Shown here: in pieces, positions 39,981 through 48,977 of the stretch
Layout of the letters: every line of letters begins with the position of its first letter
Numbering within the stretch: position 1 is the first letter of the stretch
NCBI GenBank assembly: GCA_016780765.1
Contig: JADHLH010000002.1
Coordinates: 1 to 64,000, forward strand
DNA length: 64,000 nucleotides
Source: Alphaproteobacteria bacterium
GTDB lineage: Bacteria; Pseudomonadota; Alphaproteobacteria; Puniceispirillales; Puniceispirillaceae
Direction: 5' to 3'
The notes under the pieces: model-generated
Seen by the model: only the letters and a program-made list of their open reading frames with translations
Told to the model about the DNA's origin: nothing
The model's database searches: none
Made by a program: the position numbers and the translations under genes

Positions 39981-40801
39981 CCGATCCGGTCTGAACCGGC
40001 ATAGAAAATATCGGACAGTTTCTTGTTGGCATCTGCCCGAAGCGCGACTGCCTCTGCGCTCATTGCGGCGGTGATGCGCGGCGCCTCGATATGATGTTTG
40101 TACCTATCAGTACCGCGTGCCTGCTGTACATACATCTCGCCCAGCACCTGTCTGACTGATGGCGCGATATAGCTTTGCAGCGCAAAGCCGATACGCCGTT
40201 CAGCAGACCGGTTGGGCCCTGATCCGTGGATGATACGCGGGTGGTGCAATGATAATTGCCCGGGCTTCAGCGGCACCGGCACCGCCTTGCTTTCATCGAC
40301 ATCCGGCACAGTTTGTCCGCGGGTCAGCAGATTGTCCTCGCCATAGGTGTCGATATGGTCCTTCAGCGGCGCTGTGTGTGACCCCGGGATCATCTGCATG
40401 CAGCCATTTTCCTCAGTCACGTCGCTGATGGCCAGCCAGCCAGTCACCCAGTCATGCGGTTCCATGCCGATATAGCGCGCATCCTGATGCCAGCTGATGT
40501 ACCCGCTGCTGTCCGGCTCCTTGATGAACAGCGTGGTCCCGGCGGCCAGAATATCCCCGCCGATGACATCCTCGACAGCGTCCAGAAGGCGGCTGTCATG
40601 AGTGATCCGGTCCAGCACCGGCAGCGCCAGATGCGCATTGTTCCGGCCGGGCCCGTCCAGCGCATCGGGCCAGCGCGCCTCTGCTGCTTCGATCTCGGCC
40701 CGAATATCCGCCATTTCATCGGCTGAAAAGATATTGATCGGGGCGACAAACCCATCACGTTCATAGGCCTGCTGCTGGGCTGTGGTTAATCTTTTGGTCA
40801 T
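39971..40801 (-). CDS. Phytanoyl-CoA dioxygenase (PhyH) family Fe(II)/2-oxoglutarate oxygenase
   Basis: WHQDARYIG (HxD), ENGCMQMIPGSH, HHPRIIHGSGPNRS. Confidence 0.85.
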   Translation of the reverse strand: MTKRLTTAQQQAYERDGFVAPINIFSADEMADIRAEIEAAEARWPDALDGPGRNNAHLALPVLDRITHDSRLLDAVEDVIGGDILAAGTTLFIKEPDSSGYISWHQDARYIGMEPHDWVTGWLAISDVTEENGCMQMIPGSHTAPLKDHIDTYGEDNLLTRGQTVPDVDESKAVPVPLKPGQLSLHHPRIIHGSGPNRSAERRIGFALQSYIAPSVRQVLGEMYVQQARGTDRYKHHIEAPRITAAMSAEAVALRADANKKLSDIFYAGSDRIGKY

Positions 40802-40933
40802 GACACATTGATCCTGCTTCGTTAGCCGAATCTAGCTCTATCGGGGCATGCTGGCAAAGCCTTTGCGGCGGCGCTGTTTTCGACTAGCGTGGAGGCGGAA
40901 TACGATCAGAGGAGCAACCAGAGGAGCAACGTG

Positions 40934-41887
40934 ATGACAGGACATGGCTATGAAAGCGGACGGCTGAACCTGCCTTTTGTCGGCTTGTGCAGCTTTGGCA
41001 AATATCCCTACCAGCCGGACTGGACCGCCATCGACGCCGATTTTGCCATTCTGGGTGCGCCGTTTGATTTCGGCACACAGTTCCGTGCCGGTGCGCGCTT
41101 TGGTCCGCGCGGTATTCGCGAGGCCTCGACCCTGTTTTCATTCGGCCATGCCGGTGCCTATGACCATGAGGATGACGTCACCTATCTGGAAAATGACAAG
41201 GTGCGCATTGTCGATATCGGTGATGCCGACATTATCCACACCGACACCATGAAAAGCCATGCGAACATCGAGGAAGGTGTGCGCGCCATTCTGGCAGCCG
41301 GCGCGGTGCCGATTGTGCTTGGCGGGGATCATTCGGTGAACATCCCCTGCATCAACGCCTTTGCCGATCAGGACCCGTTTCATCTGGTGCAGGTCGATGC
41401 GCATCTGGATTTTGTCGATGAACGCCATGGTGTGCGTTACGGCCATGGCAACCCGATGCGCCGTGCCGCCGAAAAGCCCTATGTCACCGGCCTGTCGCAG
41501 GTTGGCATCCGCAATGTCTCCTCGACCGCGCGCGACGGGTATGAGGATGCGCGCGCCATGGGCTCGGACATTGTGTCGGTGCGCCAGTTCCGCAAAATGG
41601 GCGTTGATGCGATGCTGGACCGTATTCCGCCTGCAACGCGCTATTACGTGACCATCGATATTGACGGGTTCGACCCGTCCATTGCCGCGGGTACCGGCAC
41701 CCCGTCACATGGTGGTTTCCTGTATTACGAGGTGCTGGAATTCCTCGACGGGCTGACAAAACGCGGCAGCATCGTCGGCGTGGACCTGGTTGAAGTGGCA
41801 CCGGACTATGATCTGTCAGGCAGTACCACCACGCTGGCAGCACAGCTGCTGCTCAACCTGATCGGCCGCATTGCAGAAAACGGGTGA
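40934..41887 (+). CDS. Ureohydrolase (agmatinase/arginase family)
   Basis: LGGDHSVN, VDAHLDFVDE, TIDIDGFDPSIAAGTGTPSHGG Mn-binding motifs. Confidence 0.88.
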   Translation: MTGHGYESGRLNLPFVGLCSFGKYPYQPDWTAIDADFAILGAPFDFGTQFRAGARFGPRGIREASTLFSFGHAGAYDHEDDVTYLENDKVRIVDIGDADIIHTDTMKSHANIEEGVRAILAAGAVPIVLGGDHSVNIPCINAFADQDPFHLVQVDAHLDFVDERHGVRYGHGNPMRRAAEKPYVTGLSQVGIRNVSSTARDGYEDARAMGSDIVSVRQFRKMGVDAMLDRIPPATRYYVTIDIDGFDPSIAAGTGTPSHGGFLYYEVLEFLDGLTKRGSIVGVDLVEVAPDYDLSGSTTTLAAQLLLNLIGRIAENG

Positions 41888-41897
41888 GTCGTACCCC

Positions 41898-43115
41898 CTA
41901 CTTCCCCACGATCATTTCATCGGTGCCGAACGGGAAGTTGGTGATGTTTTCCGCCCCGTCCTCGGTGATGATCAGGATATCGTGCTCGCGATAGCCGCCG
42001 GCGCCGGGCGCGCCCTCGGGCAGCATGATCATCGGTTCCATCGACACCACCATGCCGGGCTCCAGAACCGTGGTCACATCCTCGCGCAGCTCCACCGACG
42101 CCTCGCGCCCGTAATAATGGCACAGCACGCCAAAGCTGTGGCCATAGCCGAATGACCGGTATTTCAGCAGGTCCCAGCCCGCATACATCTTGTTCAGTTC
42201 CGTTGCGATATCACAGCACCGCGCGCCCGGCTGCAGCAGTTCCATACCGCGCACATGCACCTCGCAGTTCTTCTGCCACAGATCATAATGCGCGTTCGAG
42301 GCATGGCCGCAGAACAGCGTGCGTTCCAGCGCGGTGTAATAGCCGAACATCATCGGAAAGGTGTTGAGCGACAGGATATCGCCATCCTCGACAATCTTGT
42401 TGGTCACCGGATTGTGCGCGCCGTCGGTGTTGATGCCGGACTGGAACCAGGTCCATGTATCCATCAGTTCAACAAACGGAAAGCTGTCAGCAATGCCGCG
42501 TACCATGGCGGATGTCGAGGCAAGCGCGATCTCATGCTCTGGCACACCGGCTTTCACCGCCGCCATCAGCGCCCGCCCGCCAACAGCACACATATCGGCG
42601 CCCTTGCGGATCAGAACATGTTCCTCGGCGCTCTTGATGGTGCGCAGCGCCATGGCAGATGCCGCGCAATCAACCAGTTCCACTCCGGGAAAATGCGCCT
42701 CCAGCAGCGCTCTCAGATCAAGGCTGACCTCGTCAAATTCGACGCCAAGCCGCTTTACATCACCGATGAGGTCCTTCAGCGCGGTGAAATAGCTGTCACG
42801 CCGCCAGTCACTATAGGTGACATTGTCACCGACAGACCGCCGCCAGGGCTGACCGCCATCAATGCCGGCCGACACGGTGGTGACGCCGTCGCGGTTCAGC
42901 ACCGCGCCATACCGCCGCCCGAACTTGCAATACATGAAGCCGGAGAAATAACAGATGTTGTGATAGGAGGTGAACAGGCAGGCATCGATGCCTGCCGCGT
43001 CCATACGCGCCTGCATGGCGTCACGACGGCGCGCCATTTCGCCATCGGAAAAGGGTGAAAACGTCTTCTCGCCATTGTGCCAGCGGGTGACGTGGATCAA
43101 TTCATCTGCAGCCAT
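41898..43115 (-). CDS. Creatinase (creatine amidinohydrolase)-like M24 protein
   Basis: FTSYHNICYFSGFMYCKFGRRYG, MDTWTWFQSGINTDGAHNPVT, MFGYYTALERTLF, VLEPGMVVSMEPMIMLPEGAPGAGGYREHDILI match remembered Pseudomonas creatinase. Confidence 0.85.
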   Translation of the reverse strand: MAADELIHVTRWHNGEKTFSPFSDGEMARRRDAMQARMDAAGIDACLFTSYHNICYFSGFMYCKFGRRYGAVLNRDGVTTVSAGIDGGQPWRRSVGDNVTYSDWRRDSYFTALKDLIGDVKRLGVEFDEVSLDLRALLEAHFPGVELVDCAASAMALRTIKSAEEHVLIRKGADMCAVGGRALMAAVKAGVPEHEIALASTSAMVRGIADSFPFVELMDTWTWFQSGINTDGAHNPVTNKIVEDGDILSLNTFPMMFGYYTALERTLFCGHASNAHYDLWQKNCEVHVRGMELLQPGARCCDIATELNKMYAGWDLLKYRSFGYGHSFGVLCHYYGREASVELREDVTTVLEPGMVVSMEPMIMLPEGAPGAGGYREHDILIITEDGAENITNFPFGTDEMIVGK

Positions 43116-43445
43116 GATTTACTTTCCCTCAATCTGTCGGCCCTGACGCCAGTTTTGTGTGCGGGTTGATATACCGCCCCTGATCGGGTCTTGTGGCAGA
43201 CCCGCACCGCAGCCGGCAAGGGGCCTCACATATCAACCTGCAAGCAGGTATTGCGTACATTCCAGCCGGATAATGCCTTTGGCCGCTGCCGTCAACCATA
43301 CCCGCCCCCGTTTCGCCTATGTTGCTATGATGATGCAGAAAAATGGGCAGGGCAGTGAGCATAAGTTTCTTGCCATGCTATAGGCCATCGTGCTTACCTT
43401 CGCGAATAATCCTTGACTATGCCCCATAGGCTGAATGGATACAGA

Positions 43446-44546
43446 ATGTTGGATGGCTCCGACCCTTTTGTGTGTTTTCGCAATGTGCAAAAAAGCTATG
43501 ATGGCGAAACACTTGTCGTCAAAAACCTGAACCTCGAAATCGAGTCTGGCGAATTTGTGACCATGCTCGGGCCGTCCGGCTCGGGCAAGACGACCTGTCT
43601 TATGATGCTGGCCGGCTTTGAGACAGCGACGCATGGTGAAATTGAACTTGGCGGCAAGCCGATCAACAATATCCCGCCGCACAAGCGCGGCATCGGCATG
43701 GTCTTTCAGAACTATGCGCTGTTTCCGCATATGACGGTGGCAGAAAACCTGACCTTTCCATTGAAAGTGCGCGGCATGTCATCCGGCGAGATCGACGAGA
43801 AAGTCGGCCGCGCGCTGGACATGGTGCAGATGCGTTTCTTTGCCGATCGCAAGCCGGCGCAACTGTCCGGTGGTCAGCAACAGCGGATTGCACTGGCCCG
43901 CGCGCTGGTGTTTGAGCCTGAACTGGTGCTGATGGACGAGCCGCTTGGCGCGCTTGATAAACAGCTCCGCGAGCATATGCAGTACGAAATCAAGCATATC
44001 CACGAAAATCTCGGTGTTACCGTTGTCTATGTGACACACGACCAGTCGGAAGCGCTGACCATGTCGAATCGTATTGCCGTATTCGATGATGGCGTAATCC
44101 AGCAGCTTGCCGACCCGGTGACCCTGTATGAAAAGCCTGAAAACGCCTTCGTTGCCCAGTTTATTGGTGAGAACAACACCCTTGCCGGCACCGTGACCAG
44201 CCTGTCTGGTGGCGTGGCCTCGGTAACGCTTGATTCGGGCGATGCGGTCAAGGCGCTGGCGATCAACACCGATGGCAAGGGCAGTGCCACACAGTTGTCG
44301 GTCCGTCCGGAACGCTGTGTCGTCACACCAAAGAAAAAGGCCGGTCTCAGCTCATTGAAGGGGCGGATCGAGGAACTGATTTATCTTGGCGATCATATCC
44401 GTTGCCGTATGACAGTTGCAGGGAATGACGAGTTTATTGTGAAAGTGCCGAACACGGCCGACCAGCTTGGTCTGCAAATCGGCGCCGAACCTTACGTTGG
44501 CTGGCAGACAGATGACTGCCGCGCCCTTGACGTAAAGGATGCGTGA
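43446..44546 (+). CDS. potA: Spermidine/putrescine-type ABC transporter ATPase
   Basis: LGPSGSGKTT, LSGGQQQRIALARALVFEP, LMDEPLGALD, C-terminal TOBE-like region. Confidence 0.87.
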   Translation: MLDGSDPFVCFRNVQKSYDGETLVVKNLNLEIESGEFVTMLGPSGSGKTTCLMMLAGFETATHGEIELGGKPINNIPPHKRGIGMVFQNYALFPHMTVAENLTFPLKVRGMSSGEIDEKVGRALDMVQMRFFADRKPAQLSGGQQQRIALARALVFEPELVLMDEPLGALDKQLREHMQYEIKHIHENLGVTVVYVTHDQSEALTMSNRIAVFDDGVIQQLADPVTLYEKPENAFVAQFIGENNTLAGTVTSLSGGVASVTLDSGDAVKALAINTDGKGSATQLSVRPERCVVTPKKKAGLSSLKGRIEELIYLGDHIRCRMTVAGNDEFIVKVPNTADQLGLQIGAEPYVGWQTDDCRALDVKDA

Positions 44547-44615
44547 CCATTTTCCGTGCGGATAATTTTTGTCCTTTGGGATGATTGGGTCCGCGGGAGA
44601 GGAGCCGACAACTGA

Positions 44616-44635
44616 ATTTGGCAAGATGGCCAAAT
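44616..44635. promoter_or_regulatory. Small inverted repeat atttggc-aagatg-gccaaat between potA- and potD-like genes
   Basis: Direct reading of perfect 7-bp arms. Confidence 0.5.
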
Positions 44636-44707
44636 CGGGTGCTGCACGTGGCGGTACCCTGCAAGGAGCGTCTTCTGGCGCAAAACAAGAGTAGGGAGAA
44701 AGACAAC

Positions 44708-45799
44708 ATGTCTGGATTGACAAAGAAATTTGTTGCTCTCGCGGGCTTGTCTGCATTCGTTGCGGGCAATGCCGTCGCAGCCGAACTCACGGTTGTGTCA
44801 TGGGGCGGTGCATACACCAAATCGCAGGTCGAGGCCTATCACAAGCCGTGGATGGCTCAGACCGGCCACACCATCATCTCCGAGGACTATGGAGGAGGTA
44901 TTGCCGAGATCAAGGCGCAGGTGGATTCGGGTAACGTGACATGGGACGTCGTTGACGTTGAATTGTCGGACGCTATCCGCGCCTGTGATGAAGGCCTTCT
45001 GGAAGAAATCGACCACAGCACGCTGCCGCCCGCGCCGGATGGCACGCCTGCAGCTGATGATTTCCTTCCCGGGACACTTCATGACTGCGCTGTCGCGAGT
45101 ATCGTGTGGTCGTCGGTCTATGTCTACGATACCAGCAAGGTTCGTAACTGGAACGTGCCAAAGACCATGGGCGACTTCTTCGATACCAACGCATATCCCG
45201 GCAAGCGCGGTATGCGTAAGTCACCGAAAGTCACCATGGAATTCGCCTTGATCGCCGATGGCGTTCCGGTCAGTGAAGTCTATGATGTGCTGGGCACGGA
45301 AGAAGGTATTGAGCGTGCATTTGCCAAGCTTGATACCATCAAGGATGACGTGATCTGGTGGGAAGCTGGCGCCCAGCCGGCACAGCTTCTGGCTGATGGC
45401 GAGGTGATCTTCACCACCGCATGGAATGGCCGTGTCTTCAACGCTGTGGCCGCTGAAGACCAAAGCTTTGAAATGGTATGGGACGGTCAGATCTATGACC
45501 TTGACCTGTGGGTGATCCCGAAGGGCTCGAAGAATGTTGAGGCGGCACTTGATTTCGTTCGTTTCTCGACAGCGACCGAGCAGCTTGCCAATCAGGCTTC
45601 GTGGATTTCCTATGGTCCGGCACGTGCATCATCGGTTCCGTTGATCGGCACCTATCACGACAATCCGGCGATCAAGATGGCCGACCACATGCCGACAGCA
45701 CCTGGCAACTTTGCCAACGCGCTGCAGAACGACTTTGAGTTCTGGGCCGACAATCAGGACGACCTGAACGAGCGTTTCAACGCTTGGCTGGCACAATAA
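44708..45799 (+). CDS. potD: Spermidine/putrescine-type ABC transporter substrate-binding protein
   Basis: Signal peptide; AELTVVSWGGAYTKSQVEAYHKPWMAQTG; operon context. Confidence 0.82.
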   Translation: MSGLTKKFVALAGLSAFVAGNAVAAELTVVSWGGAYTKSQVEAYHKPWMAQTGHTIISEDYGGGIAEIKAQVDSGNVTWDVVDVELSDAIRACDEGLLEEIDHSTLPPAPDGTPAADDFLPGTLHDCAVASIVWSSVYVYDTSKVRNWNVPKTMGDFFDTNAYPGKRGMRKSPKVTMEFALIADGVPVSEVYDVLGTEEGIERAFAKLDTIKDDVIWWEAGAQPAQLLADGEVIFTTAWNGRVFNAVAAEDQSFEMVWDGQIYDLDLWVIPKGSKNVEAALDFVRFSTATEQLANQASWISYGPARASSVPLIGTYHDNPAIKMADHMPTAPGNFANALQNDFEFWADNQDDLNERFNAWLAQ

Positions 45800-45806
45800 A
45801 ATCAAT

Positions 45807-45834
45807 CGGTCACCCTGCTTGCGGGGTGGCCGTT
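45807..45834 (+). terminator. Stem-loop attenuator/terminator between potD- and potB-like genes
   Basis: cggtcaccc(tgcttgcg)gggtggccg with one G-U pair, followed by ttt. Confidence 0.7.
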
Positions 45835-45875
45835 TCTGTTTTGTCCATAAGATGTTCCCGTTTTCTGAGGCATAG

Positions 45876-47123
45876 ATGAACGCAACGCAGCCCATCACTG
45901 CGGCGGACGGCACGCCACTAAAGAAGAAACTCGCGCAAGCGATGTTTCGCAGCAAGCTTCGTGCCGCCGGGCTGGTGGCACCGCTTCTGGCATTTGTGCT
46001 GGCCAGCTTCATCTTTCCGATCTTTGCCCTAATGTGGCAAGGCGTTCACAATAATACGTTTGAACGGCTGATGCCCAATTTGACTGAAGAATTGCGGGTC
46101 TGGGACGGGCTCAGCGAACCCACCGAGGAGATGTATACGCTGCTGGTAGCCGATCTGCGCCAGAACCGTGCCGACAAGACCATTGGCCGGGTTGCATCGC
46201 GTGTGAATCAGGAACTGGCGGGCACGCGCTCGCTGTTCACCTCGACCGCGCGCAAGGCCGCAAAACTGGAGCCGCCATATAGGGATGCTCTGATCAAGAC
46301 CAAGAAAAAATGGGGCGAGATCAAGGTCTGGCAGGCAATGAAGCTGACCAACCAGAGCCTGACGCCCGGTTTTTACGCAACCTCGCTTGACGCTGTCTAC
46401 ACCGTTGATCAGGGCTTCATCATGAAAGAGGAAAAGCGGCAGATTTATACCAAGCTGTTTATCCGCACACTGATGATCTCCGGGTCGGTCATGCTGCTGT
46501 GTCTGCTGCTTGGCTATCCGGTGGCCTATCTTCTGGCGACGCTGCCGCTGAAATATTCCAATCTGCTGATGATCATGGTGCTGCTGCCGTTCTGGACATC
46601 GCTTCTGGTGCGGACAACGGCATGGATCGCCATTCTGCAGTCACAGGGGGTGGTCAATGACATCCTTGTCTGGGTGGGCATCGCCGCCGACGACAGCCGA
46701 TTTTCGCTGATCTACAACATGACCGGTACGATCATCGCGATGACGCATATTCTGCTGCCCTTCATGATCCTGCCACTGTATTCGGTGATGAAAACAATTC
46801 CGCCATCCTATATGCGGGCCGCGCGTTCGCTGGGCGCAACGCCGACACGCGCCTTCATCAAGGTGTATGTGCCGCAGACGATCCCGGGCATGGGGGCTGG
46901 CGGGCTGCTGGTGTTCATTCTGGCGATCGGTTACTACATCACTCCGGCGCTTGTTGGTGGTCAGGATGGGCAGTTGATCTCAAACATGATTGCCTATCAT
47001 ATGCAGAAATCGCTGAACTGGTCGCTGGCCGCGGCGCTTGGCGGCATTCTGCTTGGTGGTGTTCTGATCCTGTACTGGGCGTATGACCGTATCATCGGCA
47101 TCGACAACATGAAGCTGGGATAG
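45876..47123 (+). CDS. potB: Spermidine/putrescine-type ABC transporter permease with large insert between TM1 and TM2
   Basis: Permease motif RAARSLGATPTRAFIKVYVPQTIPG; about 150-aa hydrophilic segment after TM1. Confidence 0.82.
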   Translation: MNATQPITAADGTPLKKKLAQAMFRSKLRAAGLVAPLLAFVLASFIFPIFALMWQGVHNNTFERLMPNLTEELRVWDGLSEPTEEMYTLLVADLRQNRADKTIGRVASRVNQELAGTRSLFTSTARKAAKLEPPYRDALIKTKKKWGEIKVWQAMKLTNQSLTPGFYATSLDAVYTVDQGFIMKEEKRQIYTKLFIRTLMISGSVMLLCLLLGYPVAYLLATLPLKYSNLLMIMVLLPFWTSLLVRTTAWIAILQSQGVVNDILVWVGIAADDSRFSLIYNMTGTIIAMTHILLPFMILPLYSVMKTIPPSYMRAARSLGATPTRAFIKVYVPQTIPGMGAGGLLVFILAIGYYITPALVGGQDGQLISNMIAYHMQKSLNWSLAAALGGILLGGVLILYWAYDRIIGIDNMKLG

Positions 47124-47126
47124 GAC

Positions 47127-48041
47127 ATGGCACAGCTACCACCCTATACAACGACCGGTGAACGGGTTTGGCATTACAGCTTTCGGGTCATCTGCGGCCT
47201 GATCTTTCTGTTCCTGATCCTGCCGGTTCTGATCGTTCTGCCGCTGTCCTTCAATGTAGAGCCCTATTTCAGCTTTACACCCGGAATGCTGGCGTTTGAT
47301 CCCGAGGCCTATTCACTGCGCTGGTACAAGGACATCTTCCGCAATGGCATGGCGGCACCTGATGCCCCGCTCAGTCTTGCCTGGTTTGCCGATGCCTGGA
47401 ACAACGCGCAATGGATGCGCGCCATCCGCAACAGCTTTTTCATCGGCATCTGCGCCATGTTGTTGTCGACAGCACTTGGCACGCTCGCCGCCATTGGCCT
47501 CAGCCGGTCAGAAATGCCCTATCGGCGGCTGATCATGTCGATCCTGATTTCGCCGATGATTGTGCCGCTGGTGATCACTGCGGCCGGCATGTTTTTCTTC
47601 TATTCGAAGATTCAGCTCAGCCAGACCTATTTGGGCGTGATCATGGCGCATGCCATTCTTGGCACCCCTTTTGTAATCATTACCGTAACAGCAACGCTTG
47701 TCGGGTTTGACAAATCTCTGGTGCGGGCAGCGAACTCGCTGGGGGCCGGGCCGATCCAGACCTTTTTCAAGATCCAGATGCCACTGATCATTCCGGGGGT
47801 GATTTCAGGGGGGCTGTTTGCCTTCATCACCTCTTTTGACGAGGTTGTGGCGGTGCTGTTCCTGGCCAGTCCCGAACAGCGCACGATTCCGCGCCAGATG
47901 TGGTCTGGTATACGTGAGCAGATCAGCCCGACCATTCTGGCTGTGGCCACGCTTCTTGTGCTGCTTTCGATCATCCTTCTGACAGTGATTGAATTGCTGC
48001 GTCGGCGGTCTGAACGCCTGCGAGGTGTTACCCCGTCGTGA
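47127..48041 (+). CDS. potC: Spermidine/putrescine-type ABC transporter permease
   Basis: RAANSLGAGPIQTFFKIQMPLIIPG EAA-like motif; follows potB. Confidence 0.85.
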   Translation: MAQLPPYTTTGERVWHYSFRVICGLIFLFLILPVLIVLPLSFNVEPYFSFTPGMLAFDPEAYSLRWYKDIFRNGMAAPDAPLSLAWFADAWNNAQWMRAIRNSFFIGICAMLLSTALGTLAAIGLSRSEMPYRRLIMSILISPMIVPLVITAAGMFFFYSKIQLSQTYLGVIMAHAILGTPFVIITVTATLVGFDKSLVRAANSLGAGPIQTFFKIQMPLIIPGVISGGLFAFITSFDEVVAVLFLASPEQRTIPRQMWSGIREQISPTILAVATLLVLLSIILLTVIELLRRRSERLRGVTPS

Positions 48042-48928
48042 CACGTCTCTGGAACAGCCCGCATTTTACCCTGACAATGGCAATGTGGATGTGGGCGGGT
48101 CACACGATTGCGGCGCGTCTGTCGGTTGGCGAAATGTCGCCGATGACGATGATGGGACTGCGCTGGATGTCCTGTCTGCTGATCCTGATTTTCATTTTTC
48201 GGCGCCAGATGGTGGCAGTATGGCCGCAGGTCCGCGCCCGCATCGGCTGGGTGTTGATGATGGGCGGGTTCGGCATGGCCGGATTTACCTTTTTCTTTAT
48301 TCTTGCCGCGCAGCACACGACAGCTGTCAATCTGGGGATTACACAAAGCGCGGTGCCGGCCATTGTCATGCTGATGAGCCTTGCTGTCTTCGGCACGCGC
48401 ATTGGCAAGATCCAGATCATCGGACTGGCTGTGTCGCTTGTCGGGGTTACAGTGCTGGTCACTGGCGGGTCATGGCAGGCGTTGCGCGGACTGACCTTCA
48501 ATCCCGGTGATGTCCTGATGCTGGTGGCGTGTGTCTGTTATGCCGGTTACACCGTCGGGCTTGGCAAGCGGATCGAGATGTCACCAGCGCTCATGCTCAG
48601 CTTTTTTGCCATTCCGGCGACGATGGTGTTCGCGGTGTTCATGGGCGTGGAATTCTGGCGCGGTACGATGATCCTGCCAGGGGCAAAAGGGCTGGCAATC
48701 GTTGCCTATTGCGCCATTTTCCCGTCGATGCTGGCACAGATCTTCTTTATGCGCGGTGTTGAACTTGCCGGGGCCAACCGGTCCGGGTTCTATTTGAACC
48801 TGATCCCGGTATTTTCAGCCCTGATGGCGGTATTTTTTCTTTCCGAGACACTTTATCTTTACCATGGCCTGTCAATGGCTATGGTGCTGGGAGGCATTTA
48901 TCTGGCGGAAAAGCACAAGCCGGGATGA
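48038..48928 (+). CDS. DMT superfamily (EamA) transporter
   Basis: Multi-TM; GTG start overlaps potC stop by 4 nt. Confidence 0.8.
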   Translation: MTRLWNSPHFTLTMAMWMWAGHTIAARLSVGEMSPMTMMGLRWMSCLLILIFIFRRQMVAVWPQVRARIGWVLMMGGFGMAGFTFFFILAAQHTTAVNLGITQSAVPAIVMLMSLAVFGTRIGKIQIIGLAVSLVGVTVLVTGGSWQALRGLTFNPGDVLMLVACVCYAGYTVGLGKRIEMSPALMLSFFAIPATMVFAVFMGVEFWRGTMILPGAKGLAIVAYCAIFPSMLAQIFFMRGVELAGANRSGFYLNLIPVFSALMAVFFLSETLYLYHGLSMAMVLGGIYLAEKHKPG

Positions 48929-48977
48929 GTGAACACAGCGGATACTAACCGATATCTAAATTACGAATGAAGGCAGA

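Noticed and set aside
39669-40004. 111-aa plus-strand ORF with repeated CGGLSMRWPVNAV
   Set aside because: Artefact of translating the 16-bp array and antisense of dpaL.
41898-43115. M24 protein as DMSP lyase DddP
   Set aside because: DddP is also M24-fold and relevant to marine bacteria, but the sequence blocks match creatinase (GINTDGAHNPVT, YTALERTLF, MEPMIMLPEG) much better.
43164-43250. Guanidine riboswitch upstream of the pot-like operon
   Set aside because: I could not recognise the ykkC, mini-ykkC (ACGR loops) or guanidine-III consensus; only generic hairpins are visible.
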